Notes under the pieces: model-generated
What the model was told of the DNA's origin: nothing
Databases searched by the model: none
What the model saw: the letters and a program-made list of their open reading frames with translations, nothing else
Program-made: the position numbers and the translations under genes
Shown: piece after piece, positions 11,291-23,600 of the stretch
How positions within the stretch are numbered: position 1 is the first letter of the stretch
How the letters are laid out: each line of letters starts with the position of its first letter
Assembly: GCA_026826555.1 (NCBI GenBank)
Contig: JAKSZT010053928.1
Span: 903,317-967,316 of the forward strand
Length of the DNA: 64,000 nt
Direction: 5' to 3'
DNA from: Tolypeutes matacus
Taxonomy: Eukaryota; Chordata; Mammalia; Cingulata; Chlamyphoridae

Positions 11291-13117
11291 TTCCTTTTTA
11301 TTTTAAACCTTTTATTTTGAAATAATTTCAAACAACAAATTACATGTTTATACACTGAGTCTAAAACCACTCATTTATCATTACATTTTGTACATTTATC
11401 TTTTCAACCCTATAGGAAGTAAAAAGTGGAGTTACAAACTAAAAATACACTGACAATTTATATATACCCATGTCATTACTGTCACCAGAGATCTTTAATT
11501 TTTCATATGGCTTCAATCTATTGTCTATTGGCCTTCCTTTCAACCTGCAGAACTTTCCTTAGCATCTCTTCTAGGAAGCCCTAGTCTAGGGGTGATGAAC
11601 TCCTTCAGCTTTTGTTTATCTAGGAATGTCTTAATTTCACTTTCATTTTTGAAAGACTATTTTGCCAGATACAGAATTCTTGGTTGGCAATTTTTTGCTT
11701 CCAGAACTCTAAATATGTCATCCCACTGCATTCTTGCCTCCATGGTTTGCAATGAGAAATTGCATTTGATCTCACTGAGGTTCCCTTGTACATGACATGC
11801 TGCTTCTCTCTTGCAGTTTTCAGAATTCTCTATTTTTGGCATTTGACAGTTTCAATATAATATGCTGCACTGTGAGTCTGTTTTTATACTGTTCAGAGTT
11901 TGTTGAACATGTACATATTCATTACTTTTATTAAAATGGGAACGTTTTCAGCCATTATGTAAGTATTCTTCCTGTTGCCGTCTATCTTCTTCTGGGACTC
12001 CCATACTGAGTAAACGGGTACACTTGATGTTGTCCCACAGGACCCTCCAGTAATGTTCACTTTTCTTCATTCTTTCCTCCTCCTTATTCTTATACTGGAT
12101 CATTTCAATTGTCTTATTTTCAACTTCTCTTATTCTTTCTTCTGCCAGCTCAAATCCGCTGTTGAACCCCTCTAGGATTTTAGTATCTAGTAATGTGGTC
12201 TTCTGCTCTGTCTGGTTCCTTTGCATAATTTCCAATCCTCTATTAATATTCTGGTGTTCATCTTTTGTTTTCCTGTTTACCTTTAGTTCTCTATCCATGT
12301 TTTCCTTTAGCTCTTTGAGCATATTTAGGACTACTTTTTAAAAGTCTTTGTCTGGAATGTCCCAGACATGGTTCTCCTCATTGATGGGTCCTAATACTTT
12401 AATCTTCTCCTTTGCCTGAACCATCACTTCCTGTTTCTTTCTATTTTTGTCATCTTTTGTTGAAACCTGGACATTTTGATATTTTCATGTGTCATCACTG
12501 GGATTTAGACTCTGAAGTGTCTGCTCCTTAAGCTTGCAACCAGCTTGTGTTATGACAGCTTTCCTTGAATGCCAGGAACCAATAGAAAGGGAAAAAAAAG
12601 AAAAGAAAGAAAACATCTTTCACAGTCTTTGCAGCTTGATCTGTGGGAGTGCTCTCTTTCAGGCTTATCTATACAATTAGTTTAGAGAATAGCTCCAGGC
12701 CAAAATCACAGGGGCTGCCCTGATCCTTTGTGTGCATGTGTCCCTGGGAATTCTACTGTTTACATGGAAACAAATGCCCCTCTTCTCTAGGAAACAAGAT
12801 TCCTCACAGTCCAGGCCCTACACTGTATATCCTACACTCAGCAAACCCTTGCACCAGGTAGTCACTGGATTGCTCTTTCACAGCATTCTATTCTATTCTC
12901 TGTGAGCTACCTTCTGCACACAGGGGAAGTTCTGGGGGAGCAAGTCCCTCAAGCCAAGACCAGACAGACTGAGCCAGACATACACGTTCCTTGTAGGTGA
13001 ATAACGGTTACTCTGCTTCCTCTGGAACCAGGAACAGAGATCTGCACTCAGACAGACTGGCTCCATGCCAGGCAGTGAGGGGGAGGGACTGGCCAGGATG
13101 CCATGAGATCCCACCAC
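11291..13117 (-). mobile_element. Half-L1 (HAL1-like) or old L1, minus strand
   Basis: The minus strand encodes an ORF1-type protein (11657-12322) preceded by non-coding 5' sequence up to 13117. No ORF2 follows. The same minus-strand element appears to continue beyond inserted retroposon R3, at 14671-17180. HAL1 elements carry ORF1 only, which fits; an old L1 that lost ORF2 is the alternative. Confidence 0.55.
11657..12322 (-). pseudogene. ORF1 remnant of half-L1
   Basis: Two frames remain open. The upstream 124 residues (12322-11948) form a charged, heptad-like coiled coil (MLKELKENMDRELKVNRKTK, LAEERIREVENKTIEMIQYK) running into the LWDNIKCTRLLSMGVPEEDR segment of the RNA-binding domain. 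The downstream piece (11842-11657) has FSLQTMEARMQWDDIFRVLE and NCQPRILYLAK. The frames do not join, so there is no product. Confidence 0.75.
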
Positions 13118-14657
13118 TTCTTTTTTTAAAATTTTTTCAAAAAGCTTTAGATTACATAAAAGTTACATTAAAAATACAGGGTATTCCCATATACCCCACA
13201 CCCTCCCCTTCCCACACTTTCCCACATTAACAACATCTTTCATTAGTGTGGTATATTTGTTACAATTGATGAACATGCGTTGAAGCACTGCTACTAACTG
13301 TGGACTATAGTTTACATTATAGTTTACACTCCCTCCTGCACAATTTCGTAGGTTATGACAAAATATATAATTGCTTGTATCCTTCATTGCAATGTCATGC
13401 AGGACAATTCCAATGTCCCGAAAATGGTCTCATATTACACCTATTCTTCCCTCTCCCTCCCCTCAGAACCTCTGGTGGCCACTGCCTTTATATCAATGAT
13501 AAAAGTTCTTCCACTGCTAGAATAATAGTAAAGTCTATAATAGAATAATAAGTCTACTTTAGTCCATGGTTCATTCCCCAATCTTGAGGATTTTGGGATG
13601 GTGATGCCCACTCTGTTTCTCATTGAGAGGGGGCTTAGATCCCATGGGGCGAAGGGATGGAACTATCTTGCTTGCAGTTGCAGATACTCTCTGTTGGGAT
13701 GGGTGTTGTCCATCATCATCTCTTTGTTAGTTGTCCTGGGTGAGACCAATGAACTAGAGAGTAGTTACTGCAACTCTGCTGAGATTCAGGGCTCAACTGA
13801 CACAAGAATGGACCAAAGATTTAAGTCTCTGGGACATATATTTAAAAAGCACAGTGCTAATTATAGGTTCAAATAAAAGGGCAGAAGAGCCATGTGCAAG
13901 GAAACTATAAATGAGTTTAACTCTGTTACACTGGGAAGCATAATTCCAAAAAAGCCCACTGACAGAGTGCCAAATTCCTGAGTCTGCCCTGCTTATAATG
14001 TCTGGATGTCTCTAGAGCCCTCAGGAGCCCCACTATTTGAGGCACTGTTTACTGTGGCAGTCAATGAGATCCTGCTGAGACCTGCATAAGCATAACCTCT
14101 GGAAAGACCTCCTGACTCACTTTGAAATCTCTTAGCCATAAAAACCCATTTGTGTTTAATATTTCCCCCTTTTGTTCAAGGTCTTTTTCCAGGTGCATTC
14201 CTAGTTGGCGCTTGGTAATAATCCCTTGGTGCCAGGGAAGCTCAACCCCGGGAGTCATGTCCCATGCCAGGGGGAAGGTAGTATATTTATATGCTGAGTT
14301 TGGCTCAGAGAGCAGCCACATTTGAGCAGTAAGGAGTGAAGGGGAGCGGGGTGTCGGTGAGATGTGTAGGGAGGGGTGAACCTGGGGCATGCCTCTAAGG
14401 CATATGAATATGTTCAAGTGTTCAAGGGGCATTGTCTAGGTGGGTGGAGACCCACACAATAACCAAAAGAATATTGAATTCCCATCCTGGGGAGTCCTGC
14501 TACATTCTCTAATAGAACAACAAGAATCCTCCGAGTAGAAGGGCAATGTCTAGTGAAGGAAGACAGACTATTATGCCAGGCCCTTGATATTGATGAATAT
14601 ACTTATGAATCTTTTCTTGTGAAACTGGAAGTTAGACTAGTATTATATATTGCCTAA
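13118..14657 (-). mobile_element. Poly(A) retroposon R3, complete insertion with 5' inversion
   Basis: Insertion into the half-L1 bounded by gagatcccaccac (13105-13117) and gagatcctaccac (14658-14670), a 13-bp duplication with one mismatch. The minus strand ends at 13118 in an A/T-rich tail. Homology to R2 runs on the minus strand from 13118 to about 14335. From there to 14657 the sequence matches R2 in the opposite orientation, as in L1-style twin priming. About 1.54 kb, with no coding region. Confidence 0.75.
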
Positions 14658-14704
14658 GAGATCCTACCACATTTAAGTAGCCTTTTTCTTGATTTGGTGC
14701 TCAA

Positions 14705-15040
14705 CATGTGTTTTAGTATCCTAGGTTGCTTAAAGCAGATTCCATGAAATGGGTTGGCTTAAACAGTGGAAATTTATTAGCTTAAAGTTTGAGGCCAAGA
14801 AAATGTCCAAATCAAGGCATCATCAAGGTTCCCAAAGACCAGCTTCCAGAGATCCTCTACCACATGGCAAAGCATATGGTGGCATCTGGTGGTCTCTCCC
14901 TTCTCTTCAGGGTTTCATCGCTTTCAGCTAATCTCATCAAAAGATCTTACTTACAATGGGTTTACACTCACAGGAATGGATTAGATTTAAGAATATGTTT
15001 TTCTGGGATACATACAACTTCAATCCACCACACCCTATTA
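14705..15040. mobile_element. Unclassified LTR-like repeat
   Basis: Contains 'ggttggcttaaacagtggaa' and 'atttattagcttaaagtttg', phrases resembling a mammalian interspersed repeat family whose name I cannot assign. It interrupts the half-L1. No clear target duplication seen. Confidence 0.35.
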
Positions 15041-15540
15041 CTGTAGTTCTTCAGTTCTTTAACCGTTTTCTGGAGCTTTCAGAAAGATGTTTGTGCCAGC
15101 TTTTCCTGGTTGTTCAAAGCTTCTGTGTGGGCATCTTGATGTCCAACTAGTAAATTTTTCATGTCAGTTATTGTACTTATCAATCCTACAAGTTCCATTT
15201 GCTTTTTTTTAATAATTTGTATTTTTCAATAGAGATTATCTATTTGTTGACTAATCTTTGTCACATTTCCCTCAATACGCTGAATATAGCTAAATTCTTT
15301 AAACATATTTATAATAGCTGCTTTGAAGTCTTTTTCTACTATATTCTGCATCTGGACTCACTCAGAGTTTGTTTCTAATCACTCTTTTTTCCTTCTGATT
15401 ATGGGTCTCTTTCACATTTTGATTATATACGGTAGCATTGCTGGATTTTGCTTTATTTTTCTGAGGTTTCTAGATTTTTTAAATAATGTACTTGGACTTA
15501 AAGTGTTGTACAGCTTTTGATGCCTTTGCTCAATTTTCAT

Positions 15541-15956
15541 TTTTTTTTTTTAAGATTTATTTATTCCGCCCCCTCCCCCAACATTTTGCACTCTCCCTCT
15601 GCTCTTTGTGTGTTCTTCTGTGTCTGTTTGTCTTCTCTTTAGGTGGCACCAGGAACTGATCCTGGGACCTTCTGGAGTAGGAGAGAGGTGCTCAATCTCT
15701 TTCACCACCTCAGCTCCATGGTCTGCTGCATCTTATGTCTCTCCTCTGTGGTCTCTTTTTGTTGCATCATTGCTGCGCCAGCTCTCCATGCGGGCCAGCA
15801 TTCATGCACGGGCCAGCACTCCTGTGCAGGCTAGCACTCCACGTGGGTCAGCTTCTGCATGAATCAGCTTGCCTTTCACCAGAGGTCCCGGGAACTGAAC
15901 CTCAGACCTTCTATATGGTAGATGGGAGCCCAATCACTTGAGCCACATCTGTTTCC
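15541..15956 (-). mobile_element. Long dimeric DAS-type SINE
   Basis: On the minus strand it begins gggaaacagatgtggctcaa and has a tRNA-like first half with ggttcagttcccgggacctc. After a G/C-rich linker comes a second tRNA-like B-box segment (aggatcagttcctggtgcca), then an A-rich tail. Near-duplication ctcaattttcatt / ctcagtttttatt flanks it (about 15529-15541 and 15957-15969). It is about 416 bp, double the usual size here, probably the DAS-II form. Confidence 0.75.
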
Positions 15957-16120
15957 CTCAGTTTTTATTCTTGTTGTTACTTTTTAGTCTGGCTTCTTAG
16001 GTTCATCCCTGTCACTGCGAAGTTTAGTATTCTGTTAGTGGTTTTGGCAGATACTATCCTATAACATCTCAATGCAGACAGGGCTTCCACTCTCTGCTAA
16101 TTGATTTGCATAAAGGTTGG

Positions 16121-16546
16121 TGTGATGGTTAGGCTAATGTGTCAACTCGGCCAGGTAATTGTGTCCAGGTGTTTGTTCCAGCAAGCACTGGGCTAATTGT
16201 AATACAAGAGCATTTATGGACTTCAATCACCAGTGAGTTTACTGCGTGGATGGCTGATTACATCTGCATCAATCAGGGAGATTACATCATAAATGGGTGG
16301 CACTTTTATCCAATCAGTTGAATGCCTTAAAAGGGGAAGTGATTTCAACATTCAGAGAGAATTTCCCAGCTCTTCGTTGGACAGGCAACTTCTCCCAGAC
16401 TTTCATCGGAGCCCCTGGTTTGCAGCCTGCCTGCGGAACCTGGACTTGTGCATCCCCACGGTCACGTGAGAGACTCTTTTAAAATCTAATATTATTGACA
16501 GATATCTCCTGTTGATTCTATTTCCCGAGAGAACCTGACTAATACA
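16121..16546 (+). mobile_element. Solo LTR, 426 bp
   Basis: Begins TGTGATGGTTAGG and ends CTGACTAATACA (TG...CA termini). It is flanked by a perfect 5-bp duplication GTTGG (16116-16120 and 16547-16551). No internal retroviral genes adjoin it, so it is a solo LTR. The 3' terminus is identical to that of the LTR at 54068-54647. Family assignment is uncertain (ERVL/MaLR-like). Confidence 0.75.
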
Positions 16547-17421
16547 GTTGGGGAAAGCATCAAAGTGGCAGTCAATTCTTAAATTTCCCTTGGCTTTCCC
16601 TTTTCACCAGGATCTTCTGATCTCTCTTGTGTATGCATAATTTTCAAGTCAACCAAGGATGTGTGTAGAGTTTATATCTCAGCCCTTCAATGACTCTCTT
16701 ATTTCCAGCATCTTTCCAATAAATTTCTTACTGATCTGCCCAACCAGTACTTCAATCCTGGGTCCTCCATGTCTATTCCCAGAAAAATACGCCACTTTAG
16801 CCAACAAAGCTGTGGATTTTCACCCCCTACCCCAAATTTGGCCCATCTCCCCTTGCAGCAAAACTGCTGGTTTTCATAGCCTGCTCCAAACTGGTAAAAA
16901 CCACAGTTGTTTTCTAACAAATGTGGATAGGTGGGAGTGGCAACTGTTGTGGAACAATGGGAATAGAAGAGTCTCAAGGAAGAATATCACAGACTCTTGT
17001 TATTCTGACCCATAGCTCTAGCAGCTTTTCAAGAACAAATAGTTCCCAAGTTGTTATCTACCTTTGGTGATTTCCAGTACATTTTGACATTTTTTTCTAG
17101 TTTTATATATGTTTTTTTTTTGCAAAGAAAAATCACTGACCTCTCTCAATGTCTCTCTGAAGGCCTTCCTCCAGAATAAAATATAGTAAAAATGAAAGTC
17201 TGGACATATAGTTAAAGCTGTTAGCAGAAACTATCTTCATTCAGCCCACAACTTATTTCCTATAAAAACATTATGGAAACAACAAAGGTGAATGAGACAT
17301 GGATTTCTAAGGAATTTAGGTGAAGCAATACATATTATAAAAAATTAAAACGGTAGATCCAAGTAATACTATAACAGGGCTCAATGCTAGACTAAAAAAA
17401 GGTTGGGCTTGGGACAACCAG

Positions 17422-17430
17422 CAAGATGGC
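17422..17430 (+). promoter_or_regulatory. YY1-type site in L1-A 5' UTR
   Basis: The caagatggc motif lies 15 bp inside the element. In human L1 the equivalent site near +10 binds YY1 and fixes transcription initiation. Here the role is inferred by position only. Confidence 0.5.
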
Positions 17431-18820
17431 GGCAGAGTAAGGAGCGCCTAGAATCAGCTCCTGGTATGGGGCAGTTAGTAATTACCCAGAGCTATCTAGA
17501 GCACTTGTCTGGGGGCTCTAGGAGACCAGAAGTGCATTCTTCAACATCCTTGAAAGAATGGAAGGAGGAGAATGCCCATCTGCAGAGAAGATTTGTAAGT
17601 AGAGCACTCCACATGACGGAGGCCGGTACCCATCCTCCACTGGAGGCACAAGCCACCTCAGGAGCCATTCCTCGGCTGGAATTGAAAGCTCCACTTCCCA
17701 AAACGGGGGAGGAAGAGGCAGTTAGGCACCAACTTCAGCTACTGATTAGTAAATTCGGCAGGCTAAAGTATAATCCTAAGAACAGCTAAAGTTTGAAACT
17801 GTCCAAGTCAGAAAGAGGCTGGTGGCTGCCATCTTAACTCCATACCTGACATGAGGGGAAGCAGGGCTGACTAAAAATCAAAGTGCTGATAGGAACCGAC
17901 TTTTTCTCCATCTAGATCAGATTGCTGCTCTAGCCTAAGCCCCAGGCCATTCTCGGGCAGGCAGGAAGCTGGGGGAGCTGCGCCAGCCTCTCCGGGAAAT
18001 TATAGGCCATGTCGCGGAGGCCAGCGATCATCCTACTTTGGCAGTGCAAGCCACCCCCAGAGCTATTCTGTGGCAGGAATTGGAAGCTCCATTTCCCAAA
18101 AACAGGGGAGGAAGAGACTGTTGGCCACTGATTTTAGCTACTGATTAGTAAATTAGGCTGGCTAAAGTATAACTCTAAGAACAGCTAATGTTAGAGCTAA
18201 AGTCCAAGCCGCCATTTTGACTCTACCCCCAGCACGAGGGGAAGCTGGGCTGACTAAAAATCACAGTGACAGTAGAGACCGGTTTCTTACCCAGATTGGC
18301 CTGCAGCTCTAGCCTAGGATTCAGCCCCACCTCTAGCAGGGAGGGAGCTGACGGGCCCTGCACCAGCCTATCCAGGTAACTGCAGGTACATTTAGCTGGC
18401 ACAGACTGAATAATCAGAAGTCTACTGGGGCAACTATGGGCATCTTGGACCTGCACTGCATAGATTGCTACCTACACCTGCAGCTCCATCCCCACCCCAG
18501 GCAAGGGAGAAAGGGGCGTGAAGCTTCATCAGTCTCTCTGGGCAACTACAGTCTAGGCCTGCATGAGTTGGATTATTCTACACAGCTGTGGCTCTGTCCC
18601 TACCCCTGGCAAAGGAGAAAGTTGGGAGAAGCTTCATTGGTCCTTGGGGCAATGAAGGTAGCTTGAGCCTCCACAGCTTATAGCACCAATTACATTCTTG
18701 GCTCCTACTACACAACCAGCAAGGGAGAAAGGGCAGGAAGCCCTAAACTAAAGAGAAAAACTGCACCCAGAATAAATACTCTAGTAAGCCAGATGCCAAG
18801 ACACCAAGAAAAAGGAAGAT

Positions 18821-19704
18821 ATGGCCCAGTTAAAGGAACAAGATAAGCCTCCAGATGACATAAAGGAGTTGAGACAACAAATCAAAGATGTTCAAACAAA
18901 TTTCCTTAATAAATTCAATGAGATGACTAAAGAAATTAAGGATATTAAGACGACATTGGATGAGCACAAAGAAGAATCTGAAAGCATACACAGAAAAATA
19001 GCAGATCTTATGGGAATGAAAGGTGCAATAAATGAAATTAATAAATACACTGGAATTATATAATAGCAGATTTGAGGAAGAAGAAAGGATTGGTGAGCTT
19101 GAAGAGATGGTCTCTGAAAGTGAACATATAAAAGAACAGATGAAGAAAAGATTGGAAACACTTGAACAAGGTCTCAGGGAACTAAAAGACAGCAATAGGC
19201 ATGCAAACATATGTGTCATAGGTGTCCCAGAAGGAGAAGAGAACGGAAAAGGGGCAGAAAGAATATTTGAAGAAATAATGGTAGAAAATTTCCCAACCCT
19301 ATTGAAGGATATAGATATCCATGTCCAAGAAGCACGACATATTCCCATCTGAAAAAATCCAAACATACCAACTCCGAGACACATACTAATCAGAAGGTCA
19401 AATGCCAAAAACAAAGAGAATTCTGATAGCAGCAAAAGAAAAGCAATGCATAAAATATACAAGATACCCAATAAGATTAAGTGCTGATTTCTCACCAGAA
19501 ACCATGGAGGCAAGAAGACAGTGGTATGATATATTTAAGATACTGCAAAAGAAAAACTTCCAGCCAAGAATCTTATATCCAGCAAGACTGTCTTTGAAAA
19601 ATGAAGGCGAGTTTAGAATATTCACAGATAAACAGAAACAGAGAGAGTTTGTAACCAAAGAGACCTGCATTGCAGGAAATACTAAAAGGTGTGCTACAGC
19701 CTGA
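18821..19704 (+). pseudogene. L1-A ORF1 (broken)
   Basis: Begins at a good ATG (MAQLKEQDKPPDDIKELRQQ). A coiled coil with many E/K heptads follows, then the RNA-binding domain (RHANICVIGVPEGEENGKGA, FPTLLKDIDIHVQEARHIPI), then a C-terminal domain (FSPETMEARRQWYDIFKILQ, NFQPRILYPARLSLKNEGEF). Two frame breaks, at about 19050 and 19350, prevent a full product. It is the best preserved ORF1 in the window. Confidence 0.88.
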
Positions 19705-20268
19705 AAAGAAAAGACAGGAGACAGAGGCCTGGGAGAGAGTCTAGAAATGAAGATTATATCAATAAAAGTCACTAAAAGTATCAAAAGCGTGGTGAAAATA
19801 AAATATGACAGATAAAACCCAAATATTCAGGAATAAACTTAACCAACAATGTAATGCATTCAGAAAACTACAACTCATTGTTAAAAGAAATTTTTTAAAA
19901 AGACCATAAGTAATTGGAAGAACATTCCATGCTCATGGATTGAAAGACTAAATATCATTAAGATGTCAATTCTACTCAAATTGATATACAGATTCAATGC
20001 AATCTCAATAAAAATTCTACCAGCATTTTTTAAATAAATGGAAAACATGATTACAAATTTATTTGGAAGGGTAAGGGGTCCTGAATAGCCAGAAACATCT
20101 TAAAAAGGAAAAGCAAAATTGGAAGACTCTCATTTCTGGACTTTAAGTTGTATTACCTAGCTACAGTGGTAAAAACAGCATGGTACAGGCATAAAGAGAC
20201 ACACAGAGCAATGGAACCGAACTGATGGTTGAAAAACAGACCCTCACATCTATGGCCAAGTGATTTTT

Positions 20269-20445
20269 TTTTTTAAAGATTTTATTTATTTATTCATTTA
20301 TCCCTCCCTTGCTGCTTGTGCTCGCTGGGTCAGCTAACCACGCCGTGCGGGCGGGCCCGCCTCCACCAGGAGGCCCCGGGAACCAAACCCGGGGCCTCCC
20401 ATATGGTAAACGGGAGCCCCACTGATTGAGCCACAGCCGCTTCCC
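20269..20445 (-). mobile_element. DAS-type SINE in L1-A
   Basis: Minus-strand tRNA-like SINE (gggaagcggctgtggctcaa, B-box region ccgggtttggttcccggggc, A-rich tail with aataaataaaat). The 17-bp target duplication atggccaagtgattttt is perfect (20252-20268 and 20446-20462). Confidence 0.93.
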
Positions 20446-20989
20446 ATGGCCAAGTGATTTTTGACTAGCCTGTCAAACCCACCCAGCTCGGGCAGAACAG
20501 TCCATTCAAGAAATGGTGATGAGAAAATTGGATATCCATAGCAAAAGAAGGAAAGAGGACCCCTATCTCACACCCTATACAAAAATTAACTCAAAATGAA
20601 TAAAAAAAAAAACTAAATATAAAAGAACGATAAAGCTTCTAGAAGAAAATATCCTCAAGATCTGGTGGTAGGTGGTGGATTCTTAAAGGAGATAAGAGGA
20701 TGACTACTGATATTTAATATATATGTAGAAGTTTTAATTAGCTTTACTGTAAAAGTGTGGAAATGTACAAAGTTGATGGTGATACATTATAGTTAGAACA
20801 GCTGGTTTATAAGTGAGGATGTGGCTGAAAATGGTAGTCTAGGGATGTAAATGCCAATTGACAGAAAGCTAGAGAATAATCTAGGGACTGAATAACACAG
20901 TAAACCCAGAGGTGGATGAGAATAGTGGTTGATGAAGGATGCAAAAGTGTCGTTCGTGAGCTAGAACAGATGTACTTAAGTATTGCAGG

Positions 20990-21780
20990 GTGTTGGGAAA
21001 GTGGAGAAGCATGGGGAAAAAATACAACTGCAGTGATCTATGGGGTGTGGTTAACAGTAATAATGTAATATTCTTGCATCTATACCAAAGATATACTGTG
21101 TTGATAATGAGGAAGTATAGAAAATGTGTGCCAAATGTACGCTGTTGACCTGGTAATAATCAGATGATATTATCTCATAATCTGTAACAAATATTCCACC
21201 AAGGTGTGGTGTGTTGATAGAGGGGTGTTGTTTGGGAATTCTGCACATGTGCATGACTATTTTGTAAGTTTACAACTTCTGCCATAAAAATATATTTTAA
21301 AAAATAATAATAGGGTGGGTTGGGGGAAAAATACACCCAATGTAAGATAAGACTGTAATTAGTAGTAAGATTTTGACAATATTCTTTCATAATTTGTAAC
21401 AAATGTCTCACGACCATGCAAGGTGTTGGTGGAGGGGTGATATATTGGGGCCCCTGTATGATGTTATGAATGTTTGCTTTGTAAGTTCACAATTTTTACT
21501 ATACACTTATTGTTTATGTAGGTTCATATATAAATGATATTAAAAAATAATAATAATAGGGTGGATTGGGAAAAAATACTTTGGTTAGTGGTAATATTTT
21601 GAGGATGCTCTTTAATCATTAGTTAAAAATGTTTCACAACAATGCAAGGTATTGTTGGATGGGTGAGGTATGAGAGCCCTGTATGATGATATGTATGTTT
21701 GTTTTGTAAGTTCACAACTATTACTATACATTTATTATTCATGTTTGAGTGATATACTTCAATAAACTTAAAAAAAAAAA
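20990..21780 (+). repeat. Tandem triplicated L1-A 3' UTR
   Basis: Three related units of roughly 230-300 bp. Each has a 'gttagtrgtaatattttgat' type core, an 'acaaatgttccac' motif, a 'gcaaggtgttggtggagggg' motif, a 'tttgtaagttcacaattttt' end and then an A-rich junction. Units are separated by 'aataataatagggtgggttg' at about 21305 and 21550. Only the last ends in aataaa and a long A-tail. Confidence 0.75.
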
Positions 21781-21791
21781 AAAAAGGTTGG

Positions 21792-22320
21792 TCTTTATTT
21801 GATGGATTATAGGGAGCAATTGAAGATTCCTGAACAGAAAAGAATACCACCAACAAAAAGCTCCATCTATTCTTTAAGAATAACCAGATAATAACACGGA
21901 GAGAATTAGAAAAGAATATGTTGTGGCTACTTAGAGAAAGCATAGAAAAATTTTAAACTTCTTGCAACTATGCATTGTTTATAGAAACTAAATCCACCTT
22001 TATGGATACAACATAAAAATGATTAAAAGAATAGAATTTAGGAGGCTTCTTAAATTTAAGTGGTCTTAGAATTATGGTAATTTTTAGACTTGAGAGCTTA
22101 AGTATAAGGAGTCATTTTTATTTCATAAAAGTAAAATGTTGATTCACTGTAGTGTTATTTGAATCACCAAAAAGGCAGGAAAAGGACAATAAAATAAGAT
22201 CACAATCATATCACTTATCTATATCCTTTTAAAGGGTTGGCAGGAAGGGAGAGTTCTGTAACCTCATTGAACAAAGTAGTCAGTACATAACCAACAAATT
22301 GGACTTTCTAATTTTTTAAT
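21792..22320. other. Intronic sequence, nothing recognised
   Basis: Single-copy-looking AT-rich sequence between L1-A and a SINE. No exon or repeat identified. Confidence 0.5.
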
Positions 22321-22333
22321 AAAAACCTAGTTC

Positions 22334-22427
22334 CTGGGGGACGGATGTGGCTCAAATGGTTAGGCATTCATCTCCCATATGGAGGGACCTGGGTTCGATT
22401 CCCGGGACCTCCCAGTAAAAAAAAAAA
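22334..22427 (+). mobile_element. DAS-type tRNA-derived SINE
   Basis: tRNA-like sequence with tggctcaaatgg (A-box region) and gggttcgattcccgggacct (B box), then an A-tail. It is flanked by aaaacctagttc duplications (22322-22333 and 22429-22440). Confidence 0.92.
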
Positions 22428-22440
22428 AAAAACCTAGTTC

Positions 22441-22899
22441 TAATCATATTGGCCATGTTTGAGGTTGAAGGAATAAACATATTTTAACAATTACCTGCTT
22501 AGAATTCATGAAAGGAACCTAGAATTTTCTAAACTCTCATTAGAATCCAAAAAAAGGGGGATATGGTCTCCAAGAATTTTCCTAACAGAGGAGAAGAGCA
22601 TTTTTCAATAAAATCATGCATTTAAAAATTCAATGAATAGGAAATACCACCATCTACCCCAAGTTGATCAAGTTTATCATCAAGTTCTGAGAATTCTAAT
22701 GTCCAATGTATTCCATTTTGCTCCATTTCTACTACTTTATTTCAGATTACTATCAACTCTTGCCTGAATTATTATAGCAGCCTCTTAAACCCACCCTTAC
22801 ACCTGTCCCCACCCCCTAGTCCTTCCTCCACATAGAAGCCAGAACTATGTACAAAGGTGTACTATAATGAAAAACTTGGCTTGTTTTGGACCTCTGAAT
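22441..22899. other. Intronic sequence, nothing recognised
   Basis: No splice-flanked exon or repeat was identified. Confidence 0.45.
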
Positions 22900-23600
22900 C
22901 TTTGGAATTTCTAGTGATAGGAGTGTCTTTTCTTACACATGGTGGGCCCAGAACTAAACCTGACAGTGCATGTGCTAAGGAGATGACAGGGTGGGGCAGG
23001 CCACAATAGCAGTCCTAGGGTGGAAGGGCTGTGGCCATACCACAAAGACCAGCCAGATGATTAGAAAAGCAGGGCTTTGAGCTAGGTCTTATCAGCCCAC
23101 CTCCTTGACCTCTGGACATTAATACTATCAGTCATACGTACTTCAGTGAGATCCCATATAGACTTAGGACACTTGAAGCCACCAGGAGCTTCCATGATTG
23201 AGAAGACACATCTTTGTGCCAGGAGGTGACACATTCTGACTCCACATGGAAAAGACATGGAAGCTTGGGTTTAAGACCCTCCCAGACTTTGTCCTATGTG
23301 ACTCTTCTTTTAGCTTCTTATTTGTACTCTACTATAATCAAACTATAACTGCAAGTATAATGCTTTCGTGAGCTCTGTGAGATGTTCAAGTGAATTACTG
23401 AACCCTGAATTTGTAGCCAGTTGGTCAGAAGTGTGGTAGCCTGGGTCCCCTATATGTGACTGGTGCCAAAAAGGAATCTTGTTAGGACTCTGGCCTAACT
23501 CCAGGTAATTAAGAGTCAGTGGTAAACTGAAGTGAGTGCCCGTAGTTTTTGCAGTTAGTGTGAGAGGCTCGTAGAAATTTCTGCAATCCTTACAAAAGGT
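22900..23600 (+). mobile_element. Possible ERVL (MLT2-like) LTR fragment
   Basis: The sequence order resembles MLT2-type LTRs as I remember them: a C-rich middle, then 'catggaaaagacatggaagc', then 'ctttcgtgagctctgtgaga' and 'gtgaattactgaaccctgaa'. It is diverged and lacks clear termini. No retroviral gene is attached. Confidence 0.45.

Larger units (their letters stand above)
15041..17180 (-). mobile_element. Half-L1 5' region (minus), with SINE and LTR inserted
   Basis: Apparent upstream, non-coding continuation of the element at 11291-13117, read on the minus strand and ending about 17180. A dimeric SINE (15541-15956) and a solo LTR (16121-16546) split it. Assignment rests on continuity and orientation, not on an alignment. 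Confidence 0.4.
17407..21785 (+). mobile_element. L1-A, full 5' end, large ORF2 deletion
   Basis: Starts with an intact 5' UTR including the YY1-type caagatggc motif, has ORF1 at 18821-19704, and then loses most of ORF2. Sequence just after ORF1 (about 19830) is joined to the late reverse-transcriptase region (ggaataaacttaaccaacaa). A DAS SINE splits the ORF2 tail. The 3' UTR consists of three related tandem units. The ends carry an aaaaaaaggttgg duplication (17394-17406 and about 21779-21791). Confidence 0.88.

Noticed and set aside
13300..13548. 82-codon frame and neighbours in the R3 element as a gene
   Set aside because: The equivalent positions in R1, R4 and R5 do not keep a common frame.
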